NCBI RefSeq assembly: GCF_003858645.1
Contig: NZ_RQJP01000003.1
Span: 682,001-746,000, forward strand
Source of the DNA: Larkinella knui
GTDB lineage: Bacteria > Bacteroidota > Bacteroidia > Cytophagales > Spirosomataceae
Direction of reading: 5' to 3'
DNA length: 64,000 nucleotides
Under the pieces are notes generated by a model. That model was not told the DNA's origin. It saw nothing but the letters and a program-made list of their open reading frames with translations, and did not search any database. Both the position numbers and the translations under genes were made by a program. Of this stretch, positions 44,114 to 53,922 are shown in pieces; within the stretch, counting starts at the first letter, position 1, and each line of letters starts with the position of its first letter.

Positions 44114-44767
44114 ATGAAAACCAACCCAATTGTAGCCGGTTTTTTAGCCGTCCTGCTGTTGACCACCACCCCGCTGATCACCATCGCCGGCGCTAACGGT
44201 CCCGGGAAACGTTCCGAGAAAACCATTGCCAAAACCGTTACGTACGCGGTCGACACCGAGCAGAGCACGGTGGTCTGGAACGCCAAGAAAGTGGGGGGCG
44301 AACACACCGGGAACATCAAGCTATCCAAAGGCGAGTTCGTTTTCAATGGCAACAAATTGACGGCGGGTAATTTCACGGCCGATATGACCACGCTCAGCGA
44401 GAATAAAAACAGCGAGCGCGTGGTTAACCACCTGAAAGGCGACGATTTCTTTTCGGTTGAAAAAAATCCGACGGCCGCTTTCAAGATTACCAAGCTGGAC
44501 GCCATTTCGGGTGCCAAAACCGGTGAGGCCAACTACAACGTTACCGGTGATCTGACCATCAAAGGAACCACCAACCCGATCACCTTCCCGGCGGTTGTCA
44601 AAGTTTCCGGCGACGCGGTCGAAGCAACGGCCAAGCTGGTGGTCAACCGGTTAGCGTACGACATCAAATACCGGGCTGCGGTAATTGGTACGGCGGCTGA
44701 TAAAATTATTGAAGATACGTTTTCGCTGGACCTGAAGCTGGTCGGGAAGAAATCGAAGCCGATGTAA
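44114..44767 (+). CDS. YceI family periplasmic protein
   Basis: 217 residues from the ATG at 44114 (MKTNPIVAGFLAVLLLTTTP), giving a signal peptide; the start at 44015 lies before the terminator of the preceding gene. The YceI barrel is complete: TEQSTVVWNAKKVGGEHTGNIKLSKGEF, then HLKGDDFFSVEKNPTAAFKI, NVTGDLTIKGTTNPITFPA and RLAYDIKYRAA (each key part kept short). It carries the HTG and FDVEKYP-like motifs of the family. Periplasmic lipid or quinone binder; partner genes unclear because terminators bracket it upstream. Confidence 0.9.
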   Translation: MKTNPIVAGFLAVLLLTTTPLITIAGANGPGKRSEKTIAKTVTYAVDTEQSTVVWNAKKVGGEHTGNIKLSKGEFVFNGNKLTAGNFTADMTTLSENKNSERVVNHLKGDDFFSVEKNPTAAFKITKLDAISGAKTGEANYNVTGDLTIKGTTNPITFPAVVKVSGDAVEATAKLVVNRLAYDIKYRAAVIGTAADKIIEDTFSLDLKLVGKKSKPM

Positions 44768-44934
44768 TCCGGGCAGCCGTTTGCTCATTACCTACTGTCA
44801 TTCATTGTCAGAAAGAGTTTACCATTTTCATTGATTACTTACGTTAACTAATCAAAAGGGAAGACTTTTTCTAACAATGAATGATTTCTTGTTTGAACCA
44901 ATACTCAACAAACCACAATTAAGGCTAACCATCT

Positions 44935-47817
44935 ATGATGAACTATAAACGCTATTTGTCAAAATCGCTTTCGATTTTACTCAATACATCGCTAATCGCC
45001 GGATTGGCGTCGTTCACGATTCAGGACAATCCCAGGGATCAAAAACCGGATGAAAGCCGGTTTACGCCGGTCGTCATTGCCGAAAACCTGGATGAGCCGA
45101 TGGTCTTTGAAGTTCTCAAGGACGGGACGGCCTACATCATCGAACGCAAGGGGGCCTTCAAGAAATACGACCCGGCCACCAAAACCGTCAATCTGATTGC
45201 CACGATTCCCGTCAATACCAAATACACCAGCGCCGAGGGCGTTTCGCGGGAAGCGGAGGAAGGGTTGATGGGCCTTTCACTCGATCCGAATTTTGACAAA
45301 AACCACTGGGTTTATCTGTACTACGCCCACCCAACCGAAAAGAAACACCTGCTGACCCGCTGGGATTTGCGCGATGACAAACTGATCACCGGCTCCGAAA
45401 AGGTGCTGCTGGAAGTGACCACACAGCGCGAAGTTTGCTGCCATACCGGTGGCGGAATGACCTGGGACAAAGCCGGTAATCTGTACCTGACCGTTGGCAA
45501 CAATACCGGAAATCAGCAGGCGGCCCAAACCGATGAGCGGCCCGGCCGGGCCAGTTGGGATGATCAGGGACACGCCGGAAATACCAACGATCTGCGCGGC
45601 AAAATCCTGCGAATCCACCCCGAGCCGGATGGTTCATACACCATTCCGGAAGGCAACCTGTATCCGAAAGGAACGGCCAAAACGCGCCCGGAAATTTACT
45701 CGATGGGCCACCGCAACCCCTGGCGGATTGCGGTCGACAGCAAAACCGGTTTTGTTTACTGGGGTGAAGTGGGTCCCGATGCCAACGAAGATTCCGAGAT
45801 TGGTCCCCGCGGCTACGATGAATTGAATCAGGCTCGCAAACCGGGTAACTTCGGCTGGCCGTGGTTTGTCGGCAATGACCAGGCTTTCCCGGTTTTTGAT
45901 TACGGCACCAACAAACCGCTGGAAAAGAAAGACCCCAAAAAGCCCGTCAATACGTCGCCCAACAATACCGGTTTAACGGAATTGCCGCCGGTTGCGCCGT
46001 CCTTTATTTATTACCCCTACGGCGTTTCCGAGAAATTTCCGCTGGTGGGCAGCGGGTCGCGCAGTGCGACCGGCGGACCGATTTATCACCGCTCCGATTT
46101 CAAAGATCCCAAGCGTCCGTGGCCAGCCTATTACGAAGGCAAATGGATTGCAACCGACTTCTCGCGGGGCTGGATCATGGCCATTACGATGGACGCAAAC
46201 GGCGATTACAAATCCATGGAGCGGGTGTTGCCCAATTACCGCCCCGTTGAACCGATCGACATGAAGTTCGGTCCGGACGGCGATTTGTATACCCTGGAAT
46301 ACGGCAGCAACTGGTTCCGAAAAAGTGACAACTCCCGACTCGTGCGGCTGGAATACAACGGCGGAAACCGGAAACCGCTCGTTCAGGCATCCGCCAGCAA
46401 AAAAGGGGGAACGGTGCCTTTTCAGATTACTTTGTCGTCGGAAGGCAGCAAGGATTTCGATGGTGACGCCCTGAAATACCAGTGGAAAGTGGCTTCGGCC
46501 GGTGGTGCCGCCCGCGTCTTTACGACCGCCAACCCGACGGTTTCCTTCGACAAACCGGGTGTATATACCGCCACCCTGACGGTGAGCGATCCGAAGGGGG
46601 CCAGCAACAGCCAGTCGGTTAAAATCATCGCCGGAAACGAGCCGCCCGTCGTTGCGGTGAATGTGGTCGGCAACAAGTCGTTTTACTTTCCCGACAAACC
46701 GATTCAGTATTCGGTTCAGGTGACGGATAAGGAGGATGGCAGCACGGCGAAGTCGAACGCGAAGCAAATCAATCCGGGCCGGGTTGCCATGAGCATCGAC
46801 TATACGTCGGAAGGTTTCGACTACGCCGAAGTGGCGCAGAGTCAGCGGAGCGTCGATGCCTCCACGCAATTCGCTGTGGCCCAGACGCTGATCGGTCAGA
46901 GCGACTGCAAGGTCTGTCATCAGGTGGCGACCAAATCGGTCGGTCCGTCGTTCAACGATGTGGCAAACCGGTATAAAGGCAAGCCGGAAGCTGCCGATCA
47001 TCTGGTCAAAAAAATAATCAATGGCGGTGGTGGTGTCTGGGGTGATGTGGCCATGCCGGCACACCCGGCCATGTCGACCGCCGATGCTGCCGCTATCGTC
47101 AAATACATTCTGAACAGTACCGAAAAGACGCTCAGTACCCTGCCGCTGGAGGGCAGTTATACCGTCAACGTTCCGCAGGGCGATAATGGAAAAGGCTCGG
47201 TCCTGGTGCGGGCGGCTTATACCGACCAACCCGTCAAGGCGATTCCCTCCCAGACGTCGGAAAGCCAGATTATTCTGCGAAATCCGGAAGTGAGCCCCGC
47301 CGACGCGGAAGTGAGCAAAGGGGTGGATATCAAGGCGCGGGGCATGGGAGCGGGTGTCAGCCTGATGGCTTTCTCCGGAGGCTACATTGGGTATAAAAAG
47401 CTGGATCTGACCGACATCAAACAGCTTGACCTGGTGGCTTCGGCCCAGAAACGCGAAGGCAGCGTTGGGGGAACGGTTGAGATTCGTCTGGATTCGCCAA
47501 CGGGCGAAGTGATCGGCAAAACACAGGTTGAGGTGGCCCAGCCCAGAGCCGCCAACGCGGCACCAACCGCAACGTCCATTCAGATCGCCGGGGGAACAAC
47601 CGCCAGTGCCGGAACGGGTGCGACCACCACTGCACCCAAGTCTACGACGGCAGCGGCACCCGCTTACACGCCCCGTGGCCCGGCTCCAATCCGGGTCGAT
47701 CTGAAAGAAACCAACGGCGTGCACGATGTGTATCTGGTCTTTAAAAACAGCGATGCCAAGCCCATCGAGCCACTTTTGTCGCTGTCCAGCATCAAGTTTA
47801 GCCCGGTGAAGAAGTAA
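44935..47817 (+). CDS. Secreted PQQ-type sugar dehydrogenase with PKD, cytochrome c and CBM6-like domains
   Basis: 960 residues. Signal region about 10-28 (LSILLNTSLIAGLASF). Domain 1 (about 45-470) is the soluble glucose/sorbosone dehydrogenase six-blade propeller, with VLKDGTAYIIERKG, EEGLMGLSLDPNF, YSMGHRNPWRI and EYGSNWFRKSDNSRL (about 460). Domain 2 (about 480-565) is a PKD fold (SKDFDGDALKYQWKV). Domain 3 is a class I cytochrome c with Cys658-Lys-Val-Cys661-His662 and axial Met707. Domain 4 is CBM6-like (GVDIKARGMGAGVSLM; GVHDVYLVFKN), split by an Ala/Thr/Pro-rich stretch of about 55 residues. Sugar oxidation with internal electron transfer to haem is the likely role. Its stop is 14 bp before the sugar isomerase gene, so they form an operon. 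Confidence 0.9.
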   Translation: MMNYKRYLSKSLSILLNTSLIAGLASFTIQDNPRDQKPDESRFTPVVIAENLDEPMVFEVLKDGTAYIIERKGAFKKYDPATKTVNLIATIPVNTKYTSAEGVSREAEEGLMGLSLDPNFDKNHWVYLYYAHPTEKKHLLTRWDLRDDKLITGSEKVLLEVTTQREVCCHTGGGMTWDKAGNLYLTVGNNTGNQQAAQTDERPGRASWDDQGHAGNTNDLRGKILRIHPEPDGSYTIPEGNLYPKGTAKTRPEIYSMGHRNPWRIAVDSKTGFVYWGEVGPDANEDSEIGPRGYDELNQARKPGNFGWPWFVGNDQAFPVFDYGTNKPLEKKDPKKPVNTSPNNTGLTELPPVAPSFIYYPYGVSEKFPLVGSGSRSATGGPIYHRSDFKDPKRPWPAYYEGKWIATDFSRGWIMAITMDANGDYKSMERVLPNYRPVEPIDMKFGPDGDLYTLEYGSNWFRKSDNSRLVRLEYNGGNRKPLVQASASKKGGTVPFQITLSSEGSKDFDGDALKYQWKVASAGGAARVFTTANPTVSFDKPGVYTATLTVSDPKGASNSQSVKIIAGNEPPVVAVNVVGNKSFYFPDKPIQYSVQVTDKEDGSTAKSNAKQINPGRVAMSIDYTSEGFDYAEVAQSQRSVDASTQFAVAQTLIGQSDCKVCHQVATKSVGPSFNDVANRYKGKPEAADHLVKKIINGGGGVWGDVAMPAHPAMSTADAAAIVKYILNSTEKTLSTLPLEGSYTVNVPQGDNGKGSVLVRAAYTDQPVKAIPSQTSESQIILRNPEVSPADAEVSKGVDIKARGMGAGVSLMAFSGGYIGYKKLDLTDIKQLDLVASAQKREGSVGGTVEIRLDSPTGEVIGKTQVEVAQPRAANAAPTATSIQIAGGTTASAGTGATTTAPKSTTAAAPAYTPRGPAPIRVDLKETNGVHDVYLVFKNSDAKPIEPLLSLSSIKFSPVKK

Positions 47818-47831
47818 CTTTCAAATCCATT

Positions 47832-48833
47832 ATGAGCATGTCATCCCGAAGAGAGTTTCTAAAAAATTCCGGAGCATTCGCGTTGAGCGGTCTGCTGGTA
47901 CCGGCTTTCGCGCGTGCCAGTTCGCTGACCGGTTTGCTGGCTTCGGCCCCCATCGGTCTGCAGTTATACACGATCACCCGCCTGATGGCCGACGATCCGA
48001 AAGGCACTCTGCAAAAAGTGGCCGCCATCGGTTACAAGGAAATTGAAACCGCGGGTGGCCTGAAAGAAGGCTATTATGGCTTTAAAGCCAAAGAATTCAA
48101 ATCCATCGTTGAAGACCTGGGCATGAAATGGCGGGCGCACCACGCGGGTGGCGCTCCCTTCCGGCCCCGGGTTCCGCCCAGTGTGGGTGGAGCACCCGTC
48201 GGGGCTACACCGCCCTCGGCTGGCGCCCCACCGGTAAATGCCGATCGCCAGGCCCTTTTTGCGGCCATGGCCAAGCGGCCCAACCTGCGGGATAACTACC
48301 AGCAACTGGTTGACGAAGCCGCCGAAGGCGGGCTGAGTTACCTCGTCTGCGCCAGTACGCCCGTCAGCACGGTGGATGAAATCAATAAATCCATCGAGGT
48401 GTTCCAGAAAACCGGTGAAGCCTGTAAAAAAGCCGGTATTGCGTTTGCCTATCACAACCACGCCACGGAGTTCGATCCCGTCGATGGGGCCGGGGCAACG
48501 GCTGCCAAAACGCCTTACGAACTGATTCTTTCCCAGACCGATAAGGAGCTGGTCAAGATGGAACTGGATCTGGCCTGGGCCACCAAAGCCGGTAAGGATC
48601 CTGTTGCCTTGTTCAAGGAACAGCCGGGCCGGTTTCCGCTCTGGCACATCAAGGACATCAAACAGGATCTGAAAACGATTACCGAGGTGGGCAATGGCGT
48701 GGTCGATTTCAAGCGCATTTTCACAGCGGCCAAAACGGCGGGCCTGAAGTATTATTTCGTAGAGCAGGACGGCGCAACGGGTGTCGAAAACATTTCGACC
48801 AGCTACCAGAATCTGGCCAAAGTACTGGCGTAA
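47832..48833 (+). CDS. Sugar phosphate isomerase/epimerase family protein, Tat-exported
   Basis: 333 residues. The Tat signal is SSRREFLKNSGAFALSGLL (residues 4-22). The TIM-barrel xylose isomerase-like domain follows from PIGLQLYTITRLM, with GYKEIETAGG, FAYHNHATEFDP, MELDLAWATKAGKDP, WHIKDIK and YYFVEQDG, the usual metal-ligand strands. An inserted Pro/Ala/Gly-rich loop (about 117-137) is unusual. Export and the 14-bp spacing after the PQQ-type dehydrogenase suggest both act on the same periplasmic sugar. Substrate unknown. Confidence 0.88.
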   Translation: MSMSSRREFLKNSGAFALSGLLVPAFARASSLTGLLASAPIGLQLYTITRLMADDPKGTLQKVAAIGYKEIETAGGLKEGYYGFKAKEFKSIVEDLGMKWRAHHAGGAPFRPRVPPSVGGAPVGATPPSAGAPPVNADRQALFAAMAKRPNLRDNYQQLVDEAAEGGLSYLVCASTPVSTVDEINKSIEVFQKTGEACKKAGIAFAYHNHATEFDPVDGAGATAAKTPYELILSQTDKELVKMELDLAWATKAGKDPVALFKEQPGRFPLWHIKDIKQDLKTITEVGNGVVDFKRIFTAAKTAGLKYYFVEQDGATGVENISTSYQNLAKVLA

Positions 48834-48843
48834 GGACTGATTC

Positions 48844-48875
48844 GGGGAGCCGGATGCGTGGTTATCCGGCTCCCC
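48844..48875. terminator. Hairpin between convergent genes
   Basis: A perfect 12-bp stem (48844-48855 with 48864-48875) with an 8-nt loop directly after the isomerase stop and just before the Nudix regulator stop on the other strand. Confidence 0.8.
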
Positions 48876-48882
48876 AAATCGT

Positions 48883-49647
48883 TTAACTAAAGGCCAGGTT
48901 TCCTTCCTGCAAAGCTTTCCTGTACTTCTCTTTATTGAACCGGAAGAGGTACGGTGATTTGAAGGCCCCTCCCCTTCGCTGTTCTTCCAGCCGTTCGATG
49001 ATCCCCAGCGCCCGCATCTTTTTGGAAAAATTTCGCGGATCGAGCGAGCGGTTCAGGATGGTTTCATAGAGCCGCTGCAACTCCGGCATGGTGAATTTTT
49101 CGGGTAACAAATTATACCCGATGGGTTGCCAGCTCAGCTGAACCCGCAAAGTTTTGAGCGCCACTTCAACAATGTGATTGTGATCGAAAAGTAAAGCGGG
49201 CAGGTTTTCGACATCCCACCAGCGGCATTCGTCCGTCAGAAAATCGGCAGCAGGCGTCACTTTCGAAAAATCGACCAACGCAAAATAGCCAATCGAGACG
49301 GTTCGGTCGGGCCACCGGCGGGTCGAAAGATCAGGCCAGTTTAGCTTTTGGCTAATTTCCTGCCGATTATACCGGACATCCTCGCCAAAGGTGTGAAATT
49401 GTTGCAGAAAAAGCTCATTGATTCCGGTTCGTTCCTCCAGAATCCGCTGCGCAGCGACATCGACCGATTCCTTCTTGTAAATAAAACCGCCGGGCAATCC
49501 CCACTCCTCGGTTTGTTTCCAACGCAATAGCAAGACTTTCAGCTGATTATCGTAAAATCCGAAAATAACACAGTCGATCGAAAGGCCCAGAATACACCGC
49601 TCATCAACCTCCTTAAAGAACTCTGCCAGCTGTTTTTTGTAATCCAT
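48883..49647 (-). CDS. Nudix-domain transcriptional regulator (NrtR/AraR-like)
   Basis: 254 residues: Nudix fold (about 20-150) joined to a C-terminal winged helix (about 170-250, FTMPELQRLYETILNRSLDPRNFSKK; key part LQRLYETILNR). The Nudix box keeps Gly54, Glu60, Arg68, Glu72 and Gly75 but has Ile69 and Arg73 where two catalytic glutamates are expected (RILEERTGI), so it is probably a ligand-binding regulator without hydrolase activity. This layout matches NrtR and the Bacteroides AraR. A 19-bp perfect palindrome lies 24 bp before its start, in the region shared with the esterase gene, a likely operator for both. Confidence 0.87.
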   Translation of the reverse strand: MDYKKQLAEFFKEVDERCILGLSIDCVIFGFYDNQLKVLLLRWKQTEEWGLPGGFIYKKESVDVAAQRILEERTGINELFLQQFHTFGEDVRYNRQEISQKLNWPDLSTRRWPDRTVSIGYFALVDFSKVTPAADFLTDECRWWDVENLPALLFDHNHIVEVALKTLRVQLSWQPIGYNLLPEKFTMPELQRLYETILNRSLDPRNFSKKMRALGIIERLEEQRRGGAFKSPYLFRFNKEKYRKALQEGNLAFS

Positions 49648-49670
49648 AGGGAAAAAATAAAAAATAACCT

Positions 49671-49689
49671 GTATGTATTAAATACATAC
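49671..49689. promoter_or_regulatory. Perfect palindrome GTATGTATT-A-AATACATAC, candidate operator
   Basis: 9-bp arms with a 1-bp centre, between the divergent Nudix regulator (start 49647) and esterase (start 49800). Its size and place fit the site of a dimeric winged-helix regulator. The binding itself is not shown. Confidence 0.65.
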
Positions 49690-49763
49690 TCAATATTTAT
49701 TTTTAGGTTGACGGTTCAAAGGGTAGACCAGCCCGGCCGTTCGGCAAAAGCCGAAGTTTTTGA

Positions 49764-50987
<1,224 letters not shown>

Positions 50988-51038
50988 TTCGCCCGTTCAC
51001 CGGGTAAGGATGAATTGAATCCCGCCCGTTGACTGAGT

Positions 51039-51458
51039 TCAGCCGGGCCAGGTCCGGTTGGTCCGGCCATCGATCGAATGTTTACCGGGGCCGACAAAAT
51101 AGATGGTCAAATAAATCAGGAAGTATAAAAGCGGCAGTTCTTTTTTTCCGAACGGGTCGCTCCCGTGGGCAAATATGGTAATTACCAACGTATTGATCAT
51201 CAGGACCAAAGCGGCCACGCGGGTCTGAAAGCCGAGGAGAATCAGGATAGAGGCAACAAATTCGGCCAGCGTTGCCAGGAGCAGCGACGGTGTGCTTCCA
51301 ATACCAATGGGATCGCCAAAATTGAAATTACCCGCCACTATTTTAGTGAATTTGGGCCAGCCATGCGTCAACATCAAAGCCGAAACACCCACTCGTAGCA
51401 CCAGCAGCGCGATATGCACCATCGATGGACTGGCCTTGGTTCCTAACAGTGGTTTCAT
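51039..51458 (-). CDS. DoxX family membrane protein
   Basis: 139 residues with four membrane helices: HIALLVLRVGVSALMLTHGW, LLLATLAEFVASILILLGF, RVAALVLMINTLVITIFAHG and LPLLYFLIYLTIYFVGPG. The RVGVSALMLTHGWPK opening is characteristic of DoxX/SURF4-like proteins. Family members assist thiol or redox processes in the membrane, but the reaction is not known. No partner gene is obvious; the gene stands between the esterase and the anti-sigma-like gene. Confidence 0.88.
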   Translation of the reverse strand: MKPLLGTKASPSMVHIALLVLRVGVSALMLTHGWPKFTKIVAGNFNFGDPIGIGSTPSLLLATLAEFVASILILLGFQTRVAALVLMINTLVITIFAHGSDPFGKKELPLLYFLIYLTIYFVGPGKHSIDGRTNRTWPG

Positions 51459-51528
51459 AGAAAGGTCGTTTTGTTTTTACTGCTAAACGACCATTTTATG
51501 ACACTTGTTTCGTTATCGCTTTTCCGGC

Positions 51529-53079
51529 TTAAAACTGATACAATACCCGGGCCCGCAAACCGGCCGAAGTCCGATTGAGCGTAAACGGTGAAGTAGACAA
51601 TGGATTCGATAGGTACGGGCTCGCCTGAACGGCCCAGTGACTCCATTGTTTTTCGACGGCAATGCTCACCAGCATGCTATTGTACCAGCCGGTCGGGCAC
51701 TTGGCATAAAACGTTACCGGGTTAAACTCATTCGGTCCTTTCCGGTGCGTGAAAGTGACGTATTCACGGGCTCTCAGGCTGAAACTGGCGCCAACGGAAG
51801 GAATGATCGTAACCGAATTTCCCAGGGGCATTCGATAACCAAAAGTGATCGGGAATTGCCACGATTTCCCTTTTTGGTTGATATCGAGAATCTCGGTGCG
51901 CGGATCTGCAGGCGGTACTTTACCGGGAAAATCACCCCGGAAATCGCTCCTCCGTTGCACATTATACTGAATGTCGCTCAGAAAATGGTCTCCGGCCAAT
52001 CGCAGTTTGCTCAAGCCAAGGCCAACCGTCAAATGATTTCCGAGCAACACCTCGCCCGCCAGTCCAAAACCCGATTGACTCCCGCCGATTTCGGCACTTC
52101 CCCCGATTCGGAAACGGACAAACCGTTGCGGTTCTTCAATAACCGGTTTGGCCGCCGACGAAGTAACAACCGGCGAAGACGTGGTCAACGGCCGGATTCG
52201 GCGGATCCGGCGCTGGTAGTTTTCGGCGTAATAATTTGAATCAAATTCGACAGGTCGGCTCTGTAGCGGCTTCCAGGAAATCGATGCAGTTTCTGACGAA
52301 CCCGTCGTTGACCCGGCAGTTCCGGTCTGATGGTCCGAACCCGGTGCTCCGGACGACAAGGGCCGCGTGGTTTCAAAACCGGGTGGTTTCTGGTTCCCCG
52401 AATACCGCTCATTTGGGCGGTTCCAGCGGTCGCCGGACGGTTTTACCGAATTTCCGGTTGGCGTTCCATTCCGGTCAGGTTGTTCGGAGGGCTCACGTCC
52501 GGTAGTCGCTGGGTTGGGTTCGGTCAACTCTTTCGCCTGCGTGAATCGTTCGTTGGATCCGGTTTTTTCCGGCAATGGGGTTGCCTCCGGCCGAACACGA
52601 TCTGATTTCTGGCGCACGGTTGGTTCCGAATCGTTGCGGCTTAAATCCGTTGCGGAATCATCGGTTTCCAACCGGTCGGGACCCCTCCGATTATCCTGCG
52701 AACGATAGTTGGGCCCGGAAGGCAACAACCGGGGTGTCGGAATTTCGCGCGTGATGTACACCGTATCGGTTTTTGGAAGCTGGGCCACGGTCGTTTCGGG
52801 CTGCGCCTGTTGCAGAATCGTTACGGTATCCTTCAGGGTCCGAACGGTTTGCTCCAGTTTCTGATTGGTACGGTATTGCCAGACTGTAAGAATCAGCAAA
52901 CCGGCCACGGTGGCCGCACTCAACATCGGCACCAGCCAGTGGGTGGCCGCACCGCCGATGGAAGGCACGCCGTTGCGACGCAGAAAAGAACGGAGTTGCA
53001 ACCAGTCGTTTTCACGGTATGGAGGGTCTATTCCCTCCAGCTTTTCTCGTATAGTTTCTTCAAATTTATCAGTTTTCAT
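51529..53079 (-). CDS. Anti-sigma-like protein with inner-membrane helix and C-terminal outer-membrane barrel
   Basis: 516 residues from the ATG at 53079 (MKTDKFEETIREKLEGIDPP), overlapping the ECF sigma gene by 11 bp; the longer reading to 53235 is spurious. Residues 1-47 are cytoplasmic, short and charged, with the WLQLRSFLRR-type anti-sigma-like helix. One membrane helix spans about 48-69, then a coiled-coil-like QTVRTLKDTVTILQQ. About 95-320 is a disordered linker rich in Pro, Ser, Thr, Gly and Arg. From about 321 the chain shows amphipathic beta-strands (FVRFRIGGSAEIGG, VGLGLSKLRLAG) and ends in Tyr-Gln-Phe, an outer-membrane barrel signal. This matches dual-membrane-spanning (Dma-type) anti-sigma factors known from Bacteroides. 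Confidence 0.85.
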   Translation of the reverse strand: MKTDKFEETIREKLEGIDPPYRENDWLQLRSFLRRNGVPSIGGAATHWLVPMLSAATVAGLLILTVWQYRTNQKLEQTVRTLKDTVTILQQAQPETTVAQLPKTDTVYITREIPTPRLLPSGPNYRSQDNRRGPDRLETDDSATDLSRNDSEPTVRQKSDRVRPEATPLPEKTGSNERFTQAKELTEPNPATTGREPSEQPDRNGTPTGNSVKPSGDRWNRPNERYSGNQKPPGFETTRPLSSGAPGSDHQTGTAGSTTGSSETASISWKPLQSRPVEFDSNYYAENYQRRIRRIRPLTTSSPVVTSSAAKPVIEEPQRFVRFRIGGSAEIGGSQSGFGLAGEVLLGNHLTVGLGLSKLRLAGDHFLSDIQYNVQRRSDFRGDFPGKVPPADPRTEILDINQKGKSWQFPITFGYRMPLGNSVTIIPSVGASFSLRAREYVTFTHRKGPNEFNPVTFYAKCPTGWYNSMLVSIAVEKQWSHWAVQASPYLSNPLSTSPFTLNRTSAGLRARVLYQF

Positions 53080-53719
53080 AGTAACGAATAGGAATCGCAG
53101 GATCGGATGGAAACAGGTGTGGATAAGCAGACCGGATCGCCTGCTGAAGACGTTGCCGCGACCGCAAAAAATGGGAACGGATCGTGGCTTCGTTGCTTTG
53201 TAACACCTCGGCAATTTCCCGAAGGCTGTAGCCATCGACTACATGCATCGAGAATACGGTTCGATAAGCGGGCGGCAGTTGCTGCACCAGCGCCAGAATT
53301 TCCTCCGCCGAAATCCGGCCAATCACATCGTCGTCGAACGGCACATCCTGTCCGGCTTCCAGCGCGCTCATGTCCAGTTTGTGGTATTTGCGGTAATAAC
53401 TGATGGCCGTATTGATCAGAATTGACCGCAGCCAGGCCTTGAAAGGATGCGAAGCGTCGTATTGGTGCAGCCGTTGAAATACTTTCAGAAAACTTTCATT
53501 CAACACTTCTTCCGCTTCCTCAACCGTGGCCGAATACCGTAGACAAATGCTTTTGGAGTAGCTGTAAAATTTTTTAAACAAAACACGCTGCGCCTGCGCA
53601 TCGCTGTTACGGCAGGCTTCGATAACACTGTCAATATCGTTTTCCGCGAAGGAAGGGCGCTTTCGGAAGAACAAGGCCGTAACGATTTTAAGTAAATGAT
53701 TCACGCATACGATTTCCAA
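53069..53719 (-). CDS. ECF-type RNA polymerase sigma factor
   Basis: 216 residues. The start at 53719 is uncertain; a start at about residue 24 (near FAENDID) would give a more usual ECF length of about 190. Region 2 is at about 45-110 (LFKKFYSYSKSICLRYSATVEEAEEVLNESFLKVFQRL), and region 4 at about 140-200 (LPPAYRTVFSMHVVDGYSLREIAEVLQSNEATIRSHF). It is joined to the membrane anti-sigma-like gene by an 11-bp overlap, so the pair is translationally coupled. Together they form a cell-envelope signalling unit; the nearby divergent envelope genes (53.9-61 kb) are candidate targets. Confidence 0.92.
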   Translation of the reverse strand: MEIVCVNHLLKIVTALFFRKRPSFAENDIDSVIEACRNSDAQAQRVLFKKFYSYSKSICLRYSATVEEAEEVLNESFLKVFQRLHQYDASHPFKAWLRSILINTAISYYRKYHKLDMSALEAGQDVPFDDDVIGRISAEEILALVQQLPPAYRTVFSMHVVDGYSLREIAEVLQSNEATIRSHFLRSRQRLQQAIRSAYPHLFPSDPAIPIRYYEN

Positions 53720-53922
53720 TACGCCAATCCGGAGCCGACTGTTGCAGCCGTGAGCAACTTTTTTTTATTTTTTTTTGACACCTCAATTTCAACATTTTTT
53801 TTCGATTAAGGCTGCAACGGTGCCGGTTTTCGGGGCGTAATGTCAGTTGTATCGTCGGAAAAACCGGATCGACTCGACGCCGGGCGGTTTCATTTCGACT
53901 CCGAACCAGAAATTAACAGGCA
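53720..53922. promoter_or_regulatory. Divergent promoter region with AT-rich core between GTTGCAGCC repeats
   Basis: The 203-bp gap between the ECF sigma gene and the SGNH-like gene contains GTTGCAGCC (53742-53750) and its exact complement GGCTGCAAC (53810-53818), flanking about 60 bp with several poly-T tracts. This bent-DNA-like core bounded by an inverted repeat may hold promoters for both sides. No defined -7 box was found. Confidence 0.5.

Noticed and set aside
45973-47724. Minus-strand open frame of 583 codons
   Set aside because: It lies wholly antisense to the PQQ-type dehydrogenase gene, which has clear domains and motifs. The antisense product is rich in Arg, His and Gly with no recognisable motif, as expected for the shadow of a GC-rich gene.
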